This document shows, piece after piece, positions 26,564 through 35,371 of a stretch of DNA of 64,000 nt (positions are counted from its first letter, which is position 1; every line of letters begins with the position of its first letter). Under the pieces are notes generated by a model. The model made no database searches and was not told where the DNA came from. It was given only the letters and a program-made list of their open reading frames with translations. Source of the stretch: CAZUGO01 sp964619935 (GTDB taxonomy: Bacteria; Planctomycetota; Phycisphaerae; UBA1845; CAIVHJ01); assembly GCA_964619935.1 (NCBI GenBank), contig CAZUGO010000068.1, forward strand, positions 1 to 64,000, read 5' to 3'. Made by a program: the position numbers and the translations under genes.

Positions 26564-27193
26564 ATGGAACTCATGGAACCCATTCCCTTCATCCTGGCGG
26601 ATGGCCTGGGCGATGCGATCGAGACCATTGCGTTCTTGGTCATGGTCCTGCTGGCGGGTCTGGGGCACGTGCTCAAAAAACGCAGCGAACAGGCCGGGGA
26701 TCCGACCGGCACGCCCGAAGTCGAGGAACCCGACCCCCGGCCCGACCCTATGCCGCGCCCGACGGTCCCGGGCCGCGGCACCCGGCAGGCCGGTGAACTG
26801 CGCCGCGGCATCCCCGCCGAGACCGGCCGACCGCCAGCCGTGCCCGCAGCCCGCAGGGCCCACCCACCGCCCCAACCGCGCCCGGCGCTGCAGCCCAGGC
26901 CACCGGTGGTCGTACGCCGCGCCTCCGCGGAGGACAGCGCCCGTAAAATCGCGGTCCAGGCGACCCAGGCCGCCCAAGTCGCTCGCGATTCGGAGCAGCG
27001 CCGCGCCGCGGCAGCGACCCCAGAACCGGCGCCGCGACCTGCGGTCGTCCCGGCAAGCGGCAGCGCCGCCCTATCAAAACCGCTGTCCCGTGCCAGGCTG
27101 AGGGAGGCCATCGTGCTCAACGAAATCATCCAACCTCCGCTGGCGCTCCGCCCCCAAGGTTCGGACTCAGTCGGTGCCCTGGGTCAGATGTGA
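26564..27193 (+). CDS. Membrane-anchored proline-rich protein in the FloA operon
   Basis: 209 residues, starting 21 bases after floA. One membrane helix near the N-terminus (IETIAFLVMVLLAGLGHVL) is followed by a long Pro/Arg-rich linker (PRPDPMPRPTVPGRGTRQAG). A conserved-looking tail ends it (SRARLREAIVLNEIIQPPLA, then LR). The tail motif recalls a short C-terminal motif found in planctomycete proteins of otherwise variable sequence. The linker is probably disordered. It may tether something to the flotillin domain; no catalytic residues were seen. Confidence 0.65.
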   Translation: MELMEPIPFILADGLGDAIETIAFLVMVLLAGLGHVLKKRSEQAGDPTGTPEVEEPDPRPDPMPRPTVPGRGTRQAGELRRGIPAETGRPPAVPAARRAHPPPQPRPALQPRPPVVVRRASAEDSARKIAVQATQAAQVARDSEQRRAAAATPEPAPRPAVVPASGSAALSKPLSRARLREAIVLNEIIQPPLALRPQGSDSVGALGQM

Positions 27194-27248
27194 TGTGATG
27201 AAGCCGGTCGGGTGGCGCTTCTCGGACTGCCCGCGGAGCCCCAAGCGA

Positions 27249-30227
27249 TCACTCCACGTTCAGAACCGCAGCCACTTCGAGCGCCGCCTGTAGGCTGGGG
27301 TTGGCCTGTTCGGTCAGCGTCACGCTCAAAATCACATCCTTGCCATCCAGAAAGCTGGGGCTTTCGAACAGCAGAAACATGAAGCCGAAGTATTCGTTCA
27401 CACCGGATCCGGGATTCTGGATGAGTTGCAGGTTGGTCTGCCCCACGCCACCGGCCGCGGTGCACAGCCCGCTCTCCAGGCAGGTCTGCACGGGCGCACA
27501 GTCGTCATCGCTGGTGCAGGAGGTCCCGGCCAGTGCCAGGCTGAGTTGCAGCTGAGCCAGGGCGTTGGGCGAAAAGCCCATGACCCGGAAGTCCAGCCAG
27601 ACCTCGACGAAGCCCTGGAAACCCGCGCACACCGTCAGCACGCCGCCGTCCACAACCGGGGCATAGCCGCCGCCCACGCAGGAGAATAAGCTTCCCCCGG
27701 TCCCAATCTCCAGGTCGGGCACGGCCGAGGGGAGACAAAACATGCCGTTGCAGTTGTCACCCAGGTCACAATCGGTTTGGGTGCCGCAGCACCCGTCCGG
27801 AATGCCGTTTCCGTCGCTGTCGACGTCATCGTCGAATCCTGGGCACAGGTCCGCGGAATTGCATACGCCGTCCCCGTCACTGTCGTCGGGGTGGTCACTC
27901 GGGCAGGGATCGCAGAAGTCGGGCACGTCGTCCCCATCGCCGTCGGCATTGTCATCGCCGCCGGAGCACAGGTCGCTTGAATTGCACACGCCGTCCCCGT
28001 CCGAATCGTCGGGATTGTCCGCCGGACAAGGGTCACAGGAATCGGGCACACCATCGCCGTCGCCGTCGGCATGATCGTCACCGCCCGGACAGGTGTCACA
28101 GCCGTCGGGAACGCCGTCGGCATCGGCATCAAGGGTGTCGCTTGATCCCGGACAGATGTCGCAGGCGTCGGCCACGCCATCGCCGTCGGAGTCATTGACG
28201 TCATCAACGCTTCCCCAAGCGCCGAGAACCGCCGACAAGTCCACCGGATTGACCTGCCGATCGCCGTTGAGATCCGCCGGGCACTCGGGGTCCGACGGGC
28301 ACGGACCCCAACTGCCCAGCAACGCGCTGAGATCTTCCGCATCCACCGTGCCGTCATTGTTGAGGTCGGCCAAGCTTCCCTCACAGGTGTCGCAAGCGTT
28401 GGGCACGCCGTCGCCGTCGCTGTCAATTGCATCATCGAACCCCGGGCAGGCATCCAGGGAGTTGCACACCCCGTCATTATCGCTGTCATCGGGGTGGTCC
28501 GTCGGGCAGGGATCGATGTTGTTGCACACGCCGTCGCCATCGGTATCGCCGCTGGCGTCGTTCCCCTGGCACAGATCGGCCGAATCGCACACGCCGTCGC
28601 CGTCAGAATCGTTTGGGTTGTCGAGCGGGCAGGAATCAAGGTCGCTGCACAGGCCGTCGCCATCCGGGTCACCACTGGCATCGGCGCCCGCACACAGATC
28701 GCCCGCATCGCAGGTGCCGTCGCCATCGGTATCGCCGCTGGCATCGTCACCCACACACAGGTCATTCGAATCGCAGACGCCGTCGCCGTCGGAATCGTCT
28801 GGTTGGTCCAGGGGGCAGGCATCACTGCCGTCACAGACACCGTCGCCGTCGCTGTCGCCGCCGGCGTCGTCGCCCTGACACAGATCGGCCGAATTACACG
28901 TGCCGTCGCCGTCGCTGTCATCCGGGCTGTCGTCCGGACAGGGATCGCAGAGGTCCGGAATTCCGTCGCCGTCCGAATCCAGGTCCCCGGCGCACTCCAC
29001 CGATGGAACGCATGCGCCGGCGTCGCAGATCTGTCCGGTGGGGCAGGTCTTGCTCGCAGAGCACTCGATGGGGATGGGCAACGGTGGCAATGGTTCGATG
29101 CCGGAGTCGCCGAGTGTCCGGACCAGCGCCAGACCCCTGAGCGGAGCCACGAATCGGCCTCCGACGCCGTAGAAACGGCCGACGCGATCGCTCCACATCC
29201 CGTGGACATCCAGGTCGGTCCCGGGACTCTCGGCCGTCAGGGCGCCGGTCAACGGATCGAAGCTGCCGACATATCCGGCAACGCCGCCGACGATGGCTTG
29301 GTGCGGCTCCACCATGAAGACCGCGTTGAGCCCGGGAACGCCGATGGGCTTTTGAGTCGTCCAGGTGTCCCCATCGTAGACGGCGATTCGAGCACTGGAT
29401 CGGCCGCCGACCGCCACAATGTGGTTCTCGCTGGTTCCCCACAGCGCCACGAAATCATCATCCGCGTTGGGCCCCGCGGAAGCCTGCAACCAACCCTGCC
29501 CGTGGTGTTCGATGATCACGCCGTTGTCACCCACGGCAAAGACCTTCGAGCCGATGCCCCATACCTTGAACAGCGCTGTGGCCGCCCGATCGTTGGCCGG
29601 CATGGGCACGGCGGTGAACGTCGCGCCGTCGTAATGCAGGATCAGCGGTTCGCCCTCGCCGACGACGCCACCGACGATCCAGATGTCGTCCGGCGCGGCG
29701 CCCCAGATACCCCACAAGTCATCGCTGACCCCGGCGTCCAACTGAGCCCACGTCTGACCGTCGTAATGGATGACCGCACCGCCGATGCCCACGGCGTAGA
29801 CTTGATCCGGACCGAAGCCGAAGACCCAGACCAGCGTCCCGACCGCCGGCACGCTCATGCCCCGCCAGCGCTCGCCGTTGAAGTGGTACACCTCGCCCTG
29901 GACGGGCTTGCCACCCACCACGAACACGTCATCGGGAGCACTGCCCCAGACGGCGGAGAGCACACCCGTCCCGCTGGCATCAAAGGCCTCGCTCCAGACC
30001 GCCCCCAGCGGCTCCGCATCATCATCTTCGGACGCGCCGTCGTCGCCGTCGGGCGCCGCCGGGTCCAGGGGATCATCGGCCGGCGAATCGGCGCCCGGTT
30101 GGACGCCGTCTTCGGGCTGCACTGGGGCGCCGCCGGAATCCCCCGGGCCCGGAAGTGCACCCTCGTAGCACCCGCCGACAAACGGCGCGCACAGCACTAG
30201 CACCAGTAGGGATCCGCGAAAGCTCAT
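27249..30227 (-). CDS. Large lipoprotein with TSP3 repeats and internal dockerin-like pair
   Basis: 992 residues. It starts with a lipoprotein signal (LVLVLCAPFVGGC, Cys as the likely lipidated residue). A ~350-residue domain of repeated W-G-S-x-P-D-D-V/I-x-x-V-G-G units (VLSAVWGSAPDDVFVVGGKP, DLWGIWGAAPDDIWIVGG) probably folds as a beta-propeller. Then come about fifteen thrombospondin type 3 calcium repeats (DSDGDGVCDSNDLC, PDDSDGDGVCNS), interrupted by two dockerin-like motifs (DLNNDGTVDAEDLSALLGSW, DLNGDRQVNPVDLSAVLGAW). The C-terminal ~150 residues form a Cys-containing beta domain. It is probably a surface-exposed calcium-rigidified stalk. Convergent with the FloA operon (55-base gap). 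Confidence 0.85.
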   Translation of the reverse strand: MSFRGSLLVLVLCAPFVGGCYEGALPGPGDSGGAPVQPEDGVQPGADSPADDPLDPAAPDGDDGASEDDDAEPLGAVWSEAFDASGTGVLSAVWGSAPDDVFVVGGKPVQGEVYHFNGERWRGMSVPAVGTLVWVFGFGPDQVYAVGIGGAVIHYDGQTWAQLDAGVSDDLWGIWGAAPDDIWIVGGVVGEGEPLILHYDGATFTAVPMPANDRAATALFKVWGIGSKVFAVGDNGVIIEHHGQGWLQASAGPNADDDFVALWGTSENHIVAVGGRSSARIAVYDGDTWTTQKPIGVPGLNAVFMVEPHQAIVGGVAGYVGSFDPLTGALTAESPGTDLDVHGMWSDRVGRFYGVGGRFVAPLRGLALVRTLGDSGIEPLPPLPIPIECSASKTCPTGQICDAGACVPSVECAGDLDSDGDGIPDLCDPCPDDSPDDSDGDGTCNSADLCQGDDAGGDSDGDGVCDGSDACPLDQPDDSDGDGVCDSNDLCVGDDASGDTDGDGTCDAGDLCAGADASGDPDGDGLCSDLDSCPLDNPNDSDGDGVCDSADLCQGNDASGDTDGDGVCNNIDPCPTDHPDDSDNDGVCNSLDACPGFDDAIDSDGDGVPNACDTCEGSLADLNNDGTVDAEDLSALLGSWGPCPSDPECPADLNGDRQVNPVDLSAVLGAWGSVDDVNDSDGDGVADACDICPGSSDTLDADADGVPDGCDTCPGGDDHADGDGDGVPDSCDPCPADNPDDSDGDGVCNSSDLCSGGDDNADGDGDDVPDFCDPCPSDHPDDSDGDGVCNSADLCPGFDDDVDSDGNGIPDGCCGTQTDCDLGDNCNGMFCLPSAVPDLEIGTGGSLFSCVGGGYAPVVDGGVLTVCAGFQGFVEVWLDFRVMGFSPNALAQLQLSLALAGTSCTSDDDCAPVQTCLESGLCTAAGGVGQTNLQLIQNPGSGVNEYFGFMFLLFESPSFLDGKDVILSVTLTEQANPSLQAALEVAAVLNVE
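27820..28990 (-). repeat. Coding tandem repeats of TSP3 type
   Basis: DNA encoding the DSDGDGVC-x-x-x-D-x-C units of the lipoprotein. The codons repeat strongly (GACAGCGACGGCGACGG on the coding strand), which creates long spurious frames on the other strand. Confidence 0.75.
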
Positions 30228-30528
30228 TCTGAATACATCCTGTGGGATCGAAGTGAGCGTATTGCGCGCCCGATCGTTGAATCCAGGTTACCATGGGCGA
30301 AGCGAAACAGGATCCGAAGATTGCCCAATTAGAACCACCTTAACATTGGCGGCAACGTAACTCCCAACCAACAAGAGAGATACGAGCGGAGACCCGGCGG
30401 GCCAATTTCCACGATGCAGCGTTCCCTGCGGATTTCGCACCCGCGAGGGGATCTCCGGGTTTCCATGCTGACGCTTGGGCCGCCGTGGCCATGAAGCCCG
30501 CGGAGACCACACGCGGGAAACCGGCAAC
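30228..30528. other. Intergenic region, no gene seen
   Basis: About 300 bases between two minus-strand genes. It has moderate AT content near the lipoprotein start. No convincing promoter, hairpin or small gene with a ribosome binding site was found. Confidence 0.5.
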
Positions 30529-31719
30529 TCAACCAAACCGGCCGCGCTCACGCGGCTGCGACGACGATTGCGGCAGCTTGAGCTGCAGCTCGGAGATATA
30601 GCCTTGGTCCTGGAAATAACGCAGGATCTGGTCCACCGTTGAGAACACCTTGGTGGAGGTCTCGGTAATAAAAGGGGAGGGCTCGGTCCTAGGCTTCCAG
30701 ACCACGTAGACCTCCTTGGTGGTCTCGAACGCGTGTTGCAACTCGCGCTCCACCCCGCTGGACAGGCCCGGCTTGCCGCCGGGCAACTCCGGTACATAGC
30801 TGACGATCATGTCGGACTGGTCGATCAATTCGAAGTCACGGGCGTAAATCTGACCGTCGATGTCAGCGGCGATGCGCGACACCTCCCGGGCATCAAACCT
30901 CACCGGGCGGTCGTGAATGGTCAGGTCGAAGGTCTCGCGGCCGGCTTTGAGGGCCTGGTCGGCGTAGTACAACAAGCGCTTCTCGTCCAGGTCGCCGGGA
31001 TCGAAGGTGATGAAATGCTCGGCCAGGGCATCGCGAAACGTATCGATCTCCCGGAGCACGTCCGGCATATCCATCACATGTGTCATCGGGAACGATGGGT
31101 ACACCCGTTTGCGCTGCGGCTCGAACAGCAGGCGAAACAGTGAATCGAGTGTGCTGCGGTCATCGGTGCCCCGGGCGAACACGTAGGAGCAGCCGTGACC
31201 GCGGATCGAACGGGCCAGGCACTTGGTGACGACCATCTCCTCCTCACGCCAGACCAGAATATCCTTGAGGGTATGCCGCACGGCGTGCTCCCGGGTCAGG
31301 CGCTCATGCACCGCGTCAACGTTGTCCACCAGGGTGATGTAGAAGTCGGCATCGATGGCTTCCATCTGGTCCTGATCGTACGCCGGAAACAGGCCATGCT
31401 TCCAGCGGAAGGTGGCGTGGGTGTTGATGAGGATGGCCTGGCCCTCGCGGTCCTTACACAGGCTGATGACGTCCTTGAAGACGCTGCGGCGCAGCGAATC
31501 CAGCCGGGCGCGAGGCAGGTCCAGGATACGGCCGGGCACCACGTCGGGGGACTCGGCGTACATCATGTCGCCGATGTTGCACAGGGTGACAGTCTTGCCG
31601 CGGCCGGCGGCCAGCACTTGCAGGGCTTTCAGAAACGGCTTCTTGTCGATGCCCACCTGCCCGGTAACCACCACGCGCAAGCCTTCGTGCCGGCGATCTT
31701 GAAACAACGATTCGGTCAT
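30529..31719 (-). CDS. Adenylate-kinase-like P-loop protein fused to a deoxyribosyltransferase-like domain
   Basis: 396 residues from the ATG at 31719. The N-terminal ~180 residues look like an archaeal-type adenylate kinase/AAA fold: LRVVVTGQVGIDKKPFLKAL, VTLCNIGDMMYAESPDVVPG, REGQAILINTHATFRWKHGL, FYITLVDNVDAVHERLTREH. The P-loop is odd: GQVGIDKK instead of GxxGxGK[ST]. The C-terminal ~100 residues (DGQIYARDFELIDQSDMIVS, LSSGVERELQHAFETTKEVY, VVWKP) match the pattern of nucleoside 2-deoxyribosyltransferase-like domains, where Asp, Ser and Glu line the pocket. The function is unknown; a nucleotide-handling or sensing role is plausible. Divergent from an ABC importer. Confidence 0.7.
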   Translation of the reverse strand: MTESLFQDRRHEGLRVVVTGQVGIDKKPFLKALQVLAAGRGKTVTLCNIGDMMYAESPDVVPGRILDLPRARLDSLRRSVFKDVISLCKDREGQAILINTHATFRWKHGLFPAYDQDQMEAIDADFYITLVDNVDAVHERLTREHAVRHTLKDILVWREEEMVVTKCLARSIRGHGCSYVFARGTDDRSTLDSLFRLLFEPQRKRVYPSFPMTHVMDMPDVLREIDTFRDALAEHFITFDPGDLDEKRLLYYADQALKAGRETFDLTIHDRPVRFDAREVSRIAADIDGQIYARDFELIDQSDMIVSYVPELPGGKPGLSSGVERELQHAFETTKEVYVVWKPRTEPSPFITETSTKVFSTVDQILRYFQDQGYISELQLKLPQSSSQPRERGRFG

Positions 31720-31814
31720 AACCCTGAATCTCGCGCTCGGTGAGCGCTGTCGACCTGCGGCTGCGGATGCGGCGCACTCGCGTCCTGCCATCCAGACGCA
31801 TAGAATATCCCCGT

Positions 31815-32750
31815 ATGCAGGCATTATCAATAACAACGCGGGGGATGGGCGTGCTGCTGCTGGGCGCGGTGCTTTTCGCCGGACCGCGGGCCCGGTCGGC
31901 AGCGGCCCTGGAACCGCCGACGGACTACGCGGCCCATCCGGTGGTGCATCCCGAAGAAGTGCACCGCGGGCCGCGACGCGTGATCAGCATCGCACCCAGC
32001 ATCACCGAGCTGTGCGCGGCCCTGGGCCTGGCCGACCGCCTGGTGGGGCGAACCCAATATTGCACCCACCCACCGGGAGTTCGCCACGCAACAGTCATCG
32101 GCGCGTACGCGGACACCAACATGGAGATGATCATTGCCCTGAACCCCGACATTGTCCTGATTACCGACAGCAGCCCGAAGCTGCAGGACCAGCTGAACGG
32201 ACTGGGGCTGCATTACGCAACCGTCCCGGACAGCACGTTGAACGACGTGTTCGTGGCCATCAACACCGTGGGTACGTTGCTCGAGCGACCCCGGACCGCG
32301 GCCATGCTGCTGGACCGCCTGCAGCGCGACCTGGAGGGCCTGCGCCAACAGCGCCGCCGCAGCAACAGCCGCGTGCTGTTCACCTTCAGCCCCTTGCCGC
32401 CGGAGGCCGAGGCCATCTACGTCGCCGGGCCGGGCGGCTACCTGGACAGCCTGCTCGAACTCGCCGGATACACCAATGCGGTGGCAGGCTACCTCGACGC
32501 GCCGTGGGGTAAGATCTCGGTGGAATCGCTCTTGAACATCAGCCCAGACCAGATTCTGGAGATTCGCCCTCCGGATCACCCGCCCGTCACGGCGCGGCTG
32601 TACCAGGGCTGGTCGGTGTTGTCGACGGTCCCGGCCATTCGGCAACAGCGCGTCCGCAGCCTGTCCAGCACCGCCATTGCCAAGCCGGGCCCGCGGATCA
32701 ACGTGGCACTGTTCGAGATCATCAGCGCCCTGGAACCAGCACTCCCGTAA
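31815..32750 (+). CDS. ABC importer substrate-binding protein (BtuF/FhuD type)
   Basis: 311 residues. A signal peptide (RGMGVLLLGAVLFAGPRARS) precedes a class III periplasmic binding fold: RVISIAPSITELCAALGLAD, RLVGRTQYCTHPPGVR, VIGAYADTNMEMIIALNPDI, WGKISVESLLNISPDQILEI. This family binds vitamin B12, siderophores or heme. The sequence does not settle the ligand, and no B12 riboswitch is visible in the 95-base gap upstream. First gene of a three-gene importer operon with ATPase and permease. Confidence 0.88.
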   Translation: MQALSITTRGMGVLLLGAVLFAGPRARSAAALEPPTDYAAHPVVHPEEVHRGPRRVISIAPSITELCAALGLADRLVGRTQYCTHPPGVRHATVIGAYADTNMEMIIALNPDIVLITDSSPKLQDQLNGLGLHYATVPDSTLNDVFVAINTVGTLLERPRTAAMLLDRLQRDLEGLRQQRRRSNSRVLFTFSPLPPEAEAIYVAGPGGYLDSLLELAGYTNAVAGYLDAPWGKISVESLLNISPDQILEIRPPDHPPVTARLYQGWSVLSTVPAIRQQRVRSLSSTAIAKPGPRINVALFEIISALEPALP

Positions 32751-32754
32751 CCTG

Positions 32755-33555
32755 ATGGCCAACGATACCTCCATACCGGTCTTGACCGTCGACGGGCTGG
32801 ACGTCAGGCGCTCGGGACGCCTGATCCTTCAGCAGGTCAGCTTCAGCGTCGCTGCCGGCGAGTGCGTCGCGCTGGTCGGTCCGAACGGCGCCGGCAAGTC
32901 CACCCTGATGCTGGCCTTGATGGGCCTGCTGCCGATCGAGCGCGGCCGAATCACGCTGGACCGGCGCGACATCCGCCACATCAGCGACCGGCGGGTTCTG
33001 GCTCGGCGCATTGCCCACGTCCCGCAGCAGTACGAAGGCTTCACCGGATTCACTGTGTACGACATGGTCGCCGCCGGTCGCTACGCCCACCAGAACCCGT
33101 TCGGCCTGCACAGCGCTCAGGACCGCGCGATCATCGGCCAGGCGCTGGTTGCCTGCGGACTGACCGACCTGCGCCACCGCATTGTCAGCACTTTGTCCGG
33201 CGGGGAACGCCAGAAGGTCTGGCTGGCCGCCGCGATCGCCCAGCAGAGCGATTTGCTGTTTCTCGATGAACCAACCACCGCACTGGACCCCAGGCACCAG
33301 ATCGAGTTGCTCCGGCTGCTGAGGGCCCAGCACGCCGCCGGCAAGACGCTGATCATCATCTGCCATGATCTGAACTTGGCTCTGGTTCTGGGTGCCCGGG
33401 TGCTGGCCCTGGCGCAGGGGCGGCTGTGCTTTGATGAACCGGTACAGGCGTTTCTGGACCCGCAGCACCTGCGCCGTGTATTCGACACCGAGTTCGACCT
33501 GTTCCGCGGCCCGGCCCATCCCGTGCGGGTGTGGCCTAGGATGGAATCGACATGA
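32755..33555 (+). CDS. ABC importer ATP-binding protein (BtuD/FhuC type)
   Basis: 266 residues from the ATG at 32755, 4 bases after the binding-protein stop. All nucleotide motifs are intact: Walker A GPNGAGKST, Q-loop PQQYEGF, signature LSGGERQK, Walker B DLLFLDEPTTALD, H-loop CHDLN. It belongs to the iron-siderophore/B12 subfamily. It energises the permease encoded by the next gene, whose start overlaps its stop (ATGA). Confidence 0.93.
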   Translation: MANDTSIPVLTVDGLDVRRSGRLILQQVSFSVAAGECVALVGPNGAGKSTLMLALMGLLPIERGRITLDRRDIRHISDRRVLARRIAHVPQQYEGFTGFTVYDMVAAGRYAHQNPFGLHSAQDRAIIGQALVACGLTDLRHRIVSTLSGGERQKVWLAAAIAQQSDLLFLDEPTTALDPRHQIELLRLLRAQHAAGKTLIIICHDLNLALVLGARVLALAQGRLCFDEPVQAFLDPQHLRRVFDTEFDLFRGPAHPVRVWPRMEST

Positions 33556-34562
33556 CCCGGCCGATCCGCAGTCTGATGGTGTTCGGATGTCTGGTGGCAC
33601 TGGTCGGGCTCACCGTGTGGACCACACCACGCGTCGGCGCCATCGAGCATCAGCCGGAGGTTCTGTGGCAGGTCATGACCCACATCAGGATCCCGGCACT
33701 GAAACTGGCCATGCTCGCCGGAGCGGGACTGGCGCTCGCCGGCATGACCTTCCAGAGCGTCTTTCGCAATCCACTGGCCACGCCGTTTACGCTCGGGGTC
33801 TCCAGCGGTGCTTCGCTGGCGATGACCATCGCCCTGGTCTGCGGCATGCAGTCCCACTGGCTGTTCGGGACCGGCCAGGTCGTCGTGGCCATGACCGGGG
33901 CGGTGGCGGTGGTGCTGCTGGTTTACGGCGTCGCCCAACTGCGCCGGGAATCCTCCACGTCAACCTTGCTGCTGGCCGGCGTCAGCATCAACTTCATCTG
34001 CGGAGCCGGCATCATCCTGATGCAGTACCTGGCCCAGGAGCACGAGTCCAAGGAGATCGTCTACTGGCTGATCGGCAGTGTCGAGGCCTCCAGCCCCAGC
34101 AAGTGGCAGGCGACCCGAGTGCTGTGCTGGATCATGGGGCCGTGCTGCCTGCTGTTGTGGGGCTTGCACCGCGAACTGGACCTCCTGATGATGGGTGAGG
34201 CCGTGGCCGCCGGCCGCGGGCTGAATGTGCGGCGGGTTCGCCTCCTGGCGTATTTCTGCGCTTCCCTGCTGACCGCAGCGGTGGTCTCGGTCTGCGGCCC
34301 GATCGCATTTATCGGACTGCTGGTTCCGCACCTCATGCGCAGCCTGGTTGGCCCGAATCACGGCATGCTGCTGCCCGCCTGCCTGCTGTTCGGAATGGCC
34401 ATGCTGCCGATTTGCGACTGTATCGCCCGCAACCTGCTGGCATGGACCACGCAGAACAACTCGCTGGTCTTGCCCGTGGGGGTGGTCACCAATGTGTTGG
34501 GAGGTCTGTTCTTCCTGGTGGTGCTTATTCGACAGCCGCCCGATCGCCCAATGCTATCGTAG
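33552..34562 (+). CDS. ABC importer permease (BtuC/FecCD type)
   Basis: 336 residues with about ten membrane helices. Family signatures are RIPALKLAMLAGAGLALAGM, TFQSVFRNPLATPFTLGVSS, GASLAMTI and CGPIAFIGLLVPHLMRSLVG. It forms the channel of the iron-complex or cobalamin importer. It overlaps the ATPase gene by 4 bases (ATGA), so the two are translationally coupled. The 3' end overlaps the convergent CAP lipoprotein gene by 38 bases. Confidence 0.93.
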   Translation: MTRPIRSLMVFGCLVALVGLTVWTTPRVGAIEHQPEVLWQVMTHIRIPALKLAMLAGAGLALAGMTFQSVFRNPLATPFTLGVSSGASLAMTIALVCGMQSHWLFGTGQVVVAMTGAVAVVLLVYGVAQLRRESSTSTLLLAGVSINFICGAGIILMQYLAQEHESKEIVYWLIGSVEASSPSKWQATRVLCWIMGPCCLLLWGLHRELDLLMMGEAVAAGRGLNVRRVRLLAYFCASLLTAAVVSVCGPIAFIGLLVPHLMRSLVGPNHGMLLPACLLFGMAMLPICDCIARNLLAWTTQNNSLVLPVGVVTNVLGGLFFLVVLIRQPPDRPMLS

Positions 34563-35205
34563 GCGGCGGACCGGCCAGAAGCTCGCCGGATCCACCTTGA
34601 GGCAATGATGGAAACGCACTGAGGTCGTCGCTCAGTCCGCTGATCGGTTCCAGGACGGCCGGCGGCAGGTCGCACTCGCCCAGAAAAACCTCTACCCAGT
34701 AGAGGCCCTGGTCGGCGGAGTGCTGGCGAACGCCCAGGCCGATCCTCACAAAAGAATCGTCGAGGATGTTCTCGCGATGGGTGGGGCTCCGCATCCAGGC
34801 CTCGAACACGCCTTCGGGGGAGCCGTAGCCGAAAGCCAGGTTCTCACCCAGGTAACAGGAGTGGTACTCGCTGCTGGCGTGGCGATCCTCGAAGGCGGCA
34901 CCGGTGTCGGGATCATCGTGCCCGAAGAAACCGTCCTCGATCATGGTGCAGGCGTAGCGGGATCCGAAACGACTGAGCTGCTCGTCGTAGATCAGCGGGT
35001 TCAGGCCGCGGAGTTCGCGCTCCTGGTTGACCAGCGCGACGACCTCCTCGGCGAGGGCCCGGCTTCCATCGGGAGTCTGGCAGACTGCCGCGGTGTCCTC
35101 CAGGCCGAGCAGGGCCTGGACACTGGACCCACACCCGGCAAAACCCAGAAACAGAAGGTTCAGCAGGACCAGCCAGCGGGGTTTATCTATGCGGCCAAGG
35201 CACAT
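34525..35205 (-). CDS. CAP-domain (SCP/PR1-like) lipoprotein
   Basis: 226 residues from the ATG at 35205 (a start at 35226 is also possible). The lipoprotein signal ends LLNLLFLGFAGC. The CAP domain has EEVVALVNQERELRGLNPLI, ENLAFGYGSPEGVFEAWMRS, PTHRENILDDSFVRIGLGV and YWVEVFLG. Ligand histidine positions (FGHDD, PTHRENI) are kept. CAP proteins are secreted and often bind lipids or act in the envelope; the bacterial role is not defined. Two extra Cys pairs may form disulfides. Confidence 0.88.
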   Translation of the reverse strand: MCLGRIDKPRWLVLLNLLFLGFAGCGSSVQALLGLEDTAAVCQTPDGSRALAEEVVALVNQERELRGLNPLIYDEQLSRFGSRYACTMIEDGFFGHDDPDTGAAFEDRHASSEYHSCYLGENLAFGYGSPEGVFEAWMRSPTHRENILDDSFVRIGLGVRQHSADQGLYWVEVFLGECDLPPAVLEPISGLSDDLSAFPSLPQGGSGELLAGPPPTIALGDRAAVE

Positions 35206-35371
35206 CAACAGCCTAACCTCTGGCACATCACGGCCCCGAACCGGGACCTGATCGTGTATCGGAAACTAACCAACTGGGCAATAGTCACTTACGGAGCCGG
35301 GCGCGCACCCGCCATCCGCACTTCCGGCTAAAGTGTACGCAACGAACCAGTGCCAGGCAAGCCGGGTGGCG

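Noticed and set aside
28494..30200. Long open frame on the plus strand opposite the TSP3 lipoprotein
   Set aside because: It is the mirror of repetitive GAC/GGC codons on the other strand; the translation is low in complexity and has no family character.
31801..31806. TAGAAT as a promoter -10 for the ABC importer
   Set aside because: It lies 8 bases before the ATG and has no -35 at the right distance.
31720..31814. B12 riboswitch before the BtuFDC-like importer
   Set aside because: The gap is only 95 bases and shows no B12-box-like sequence.
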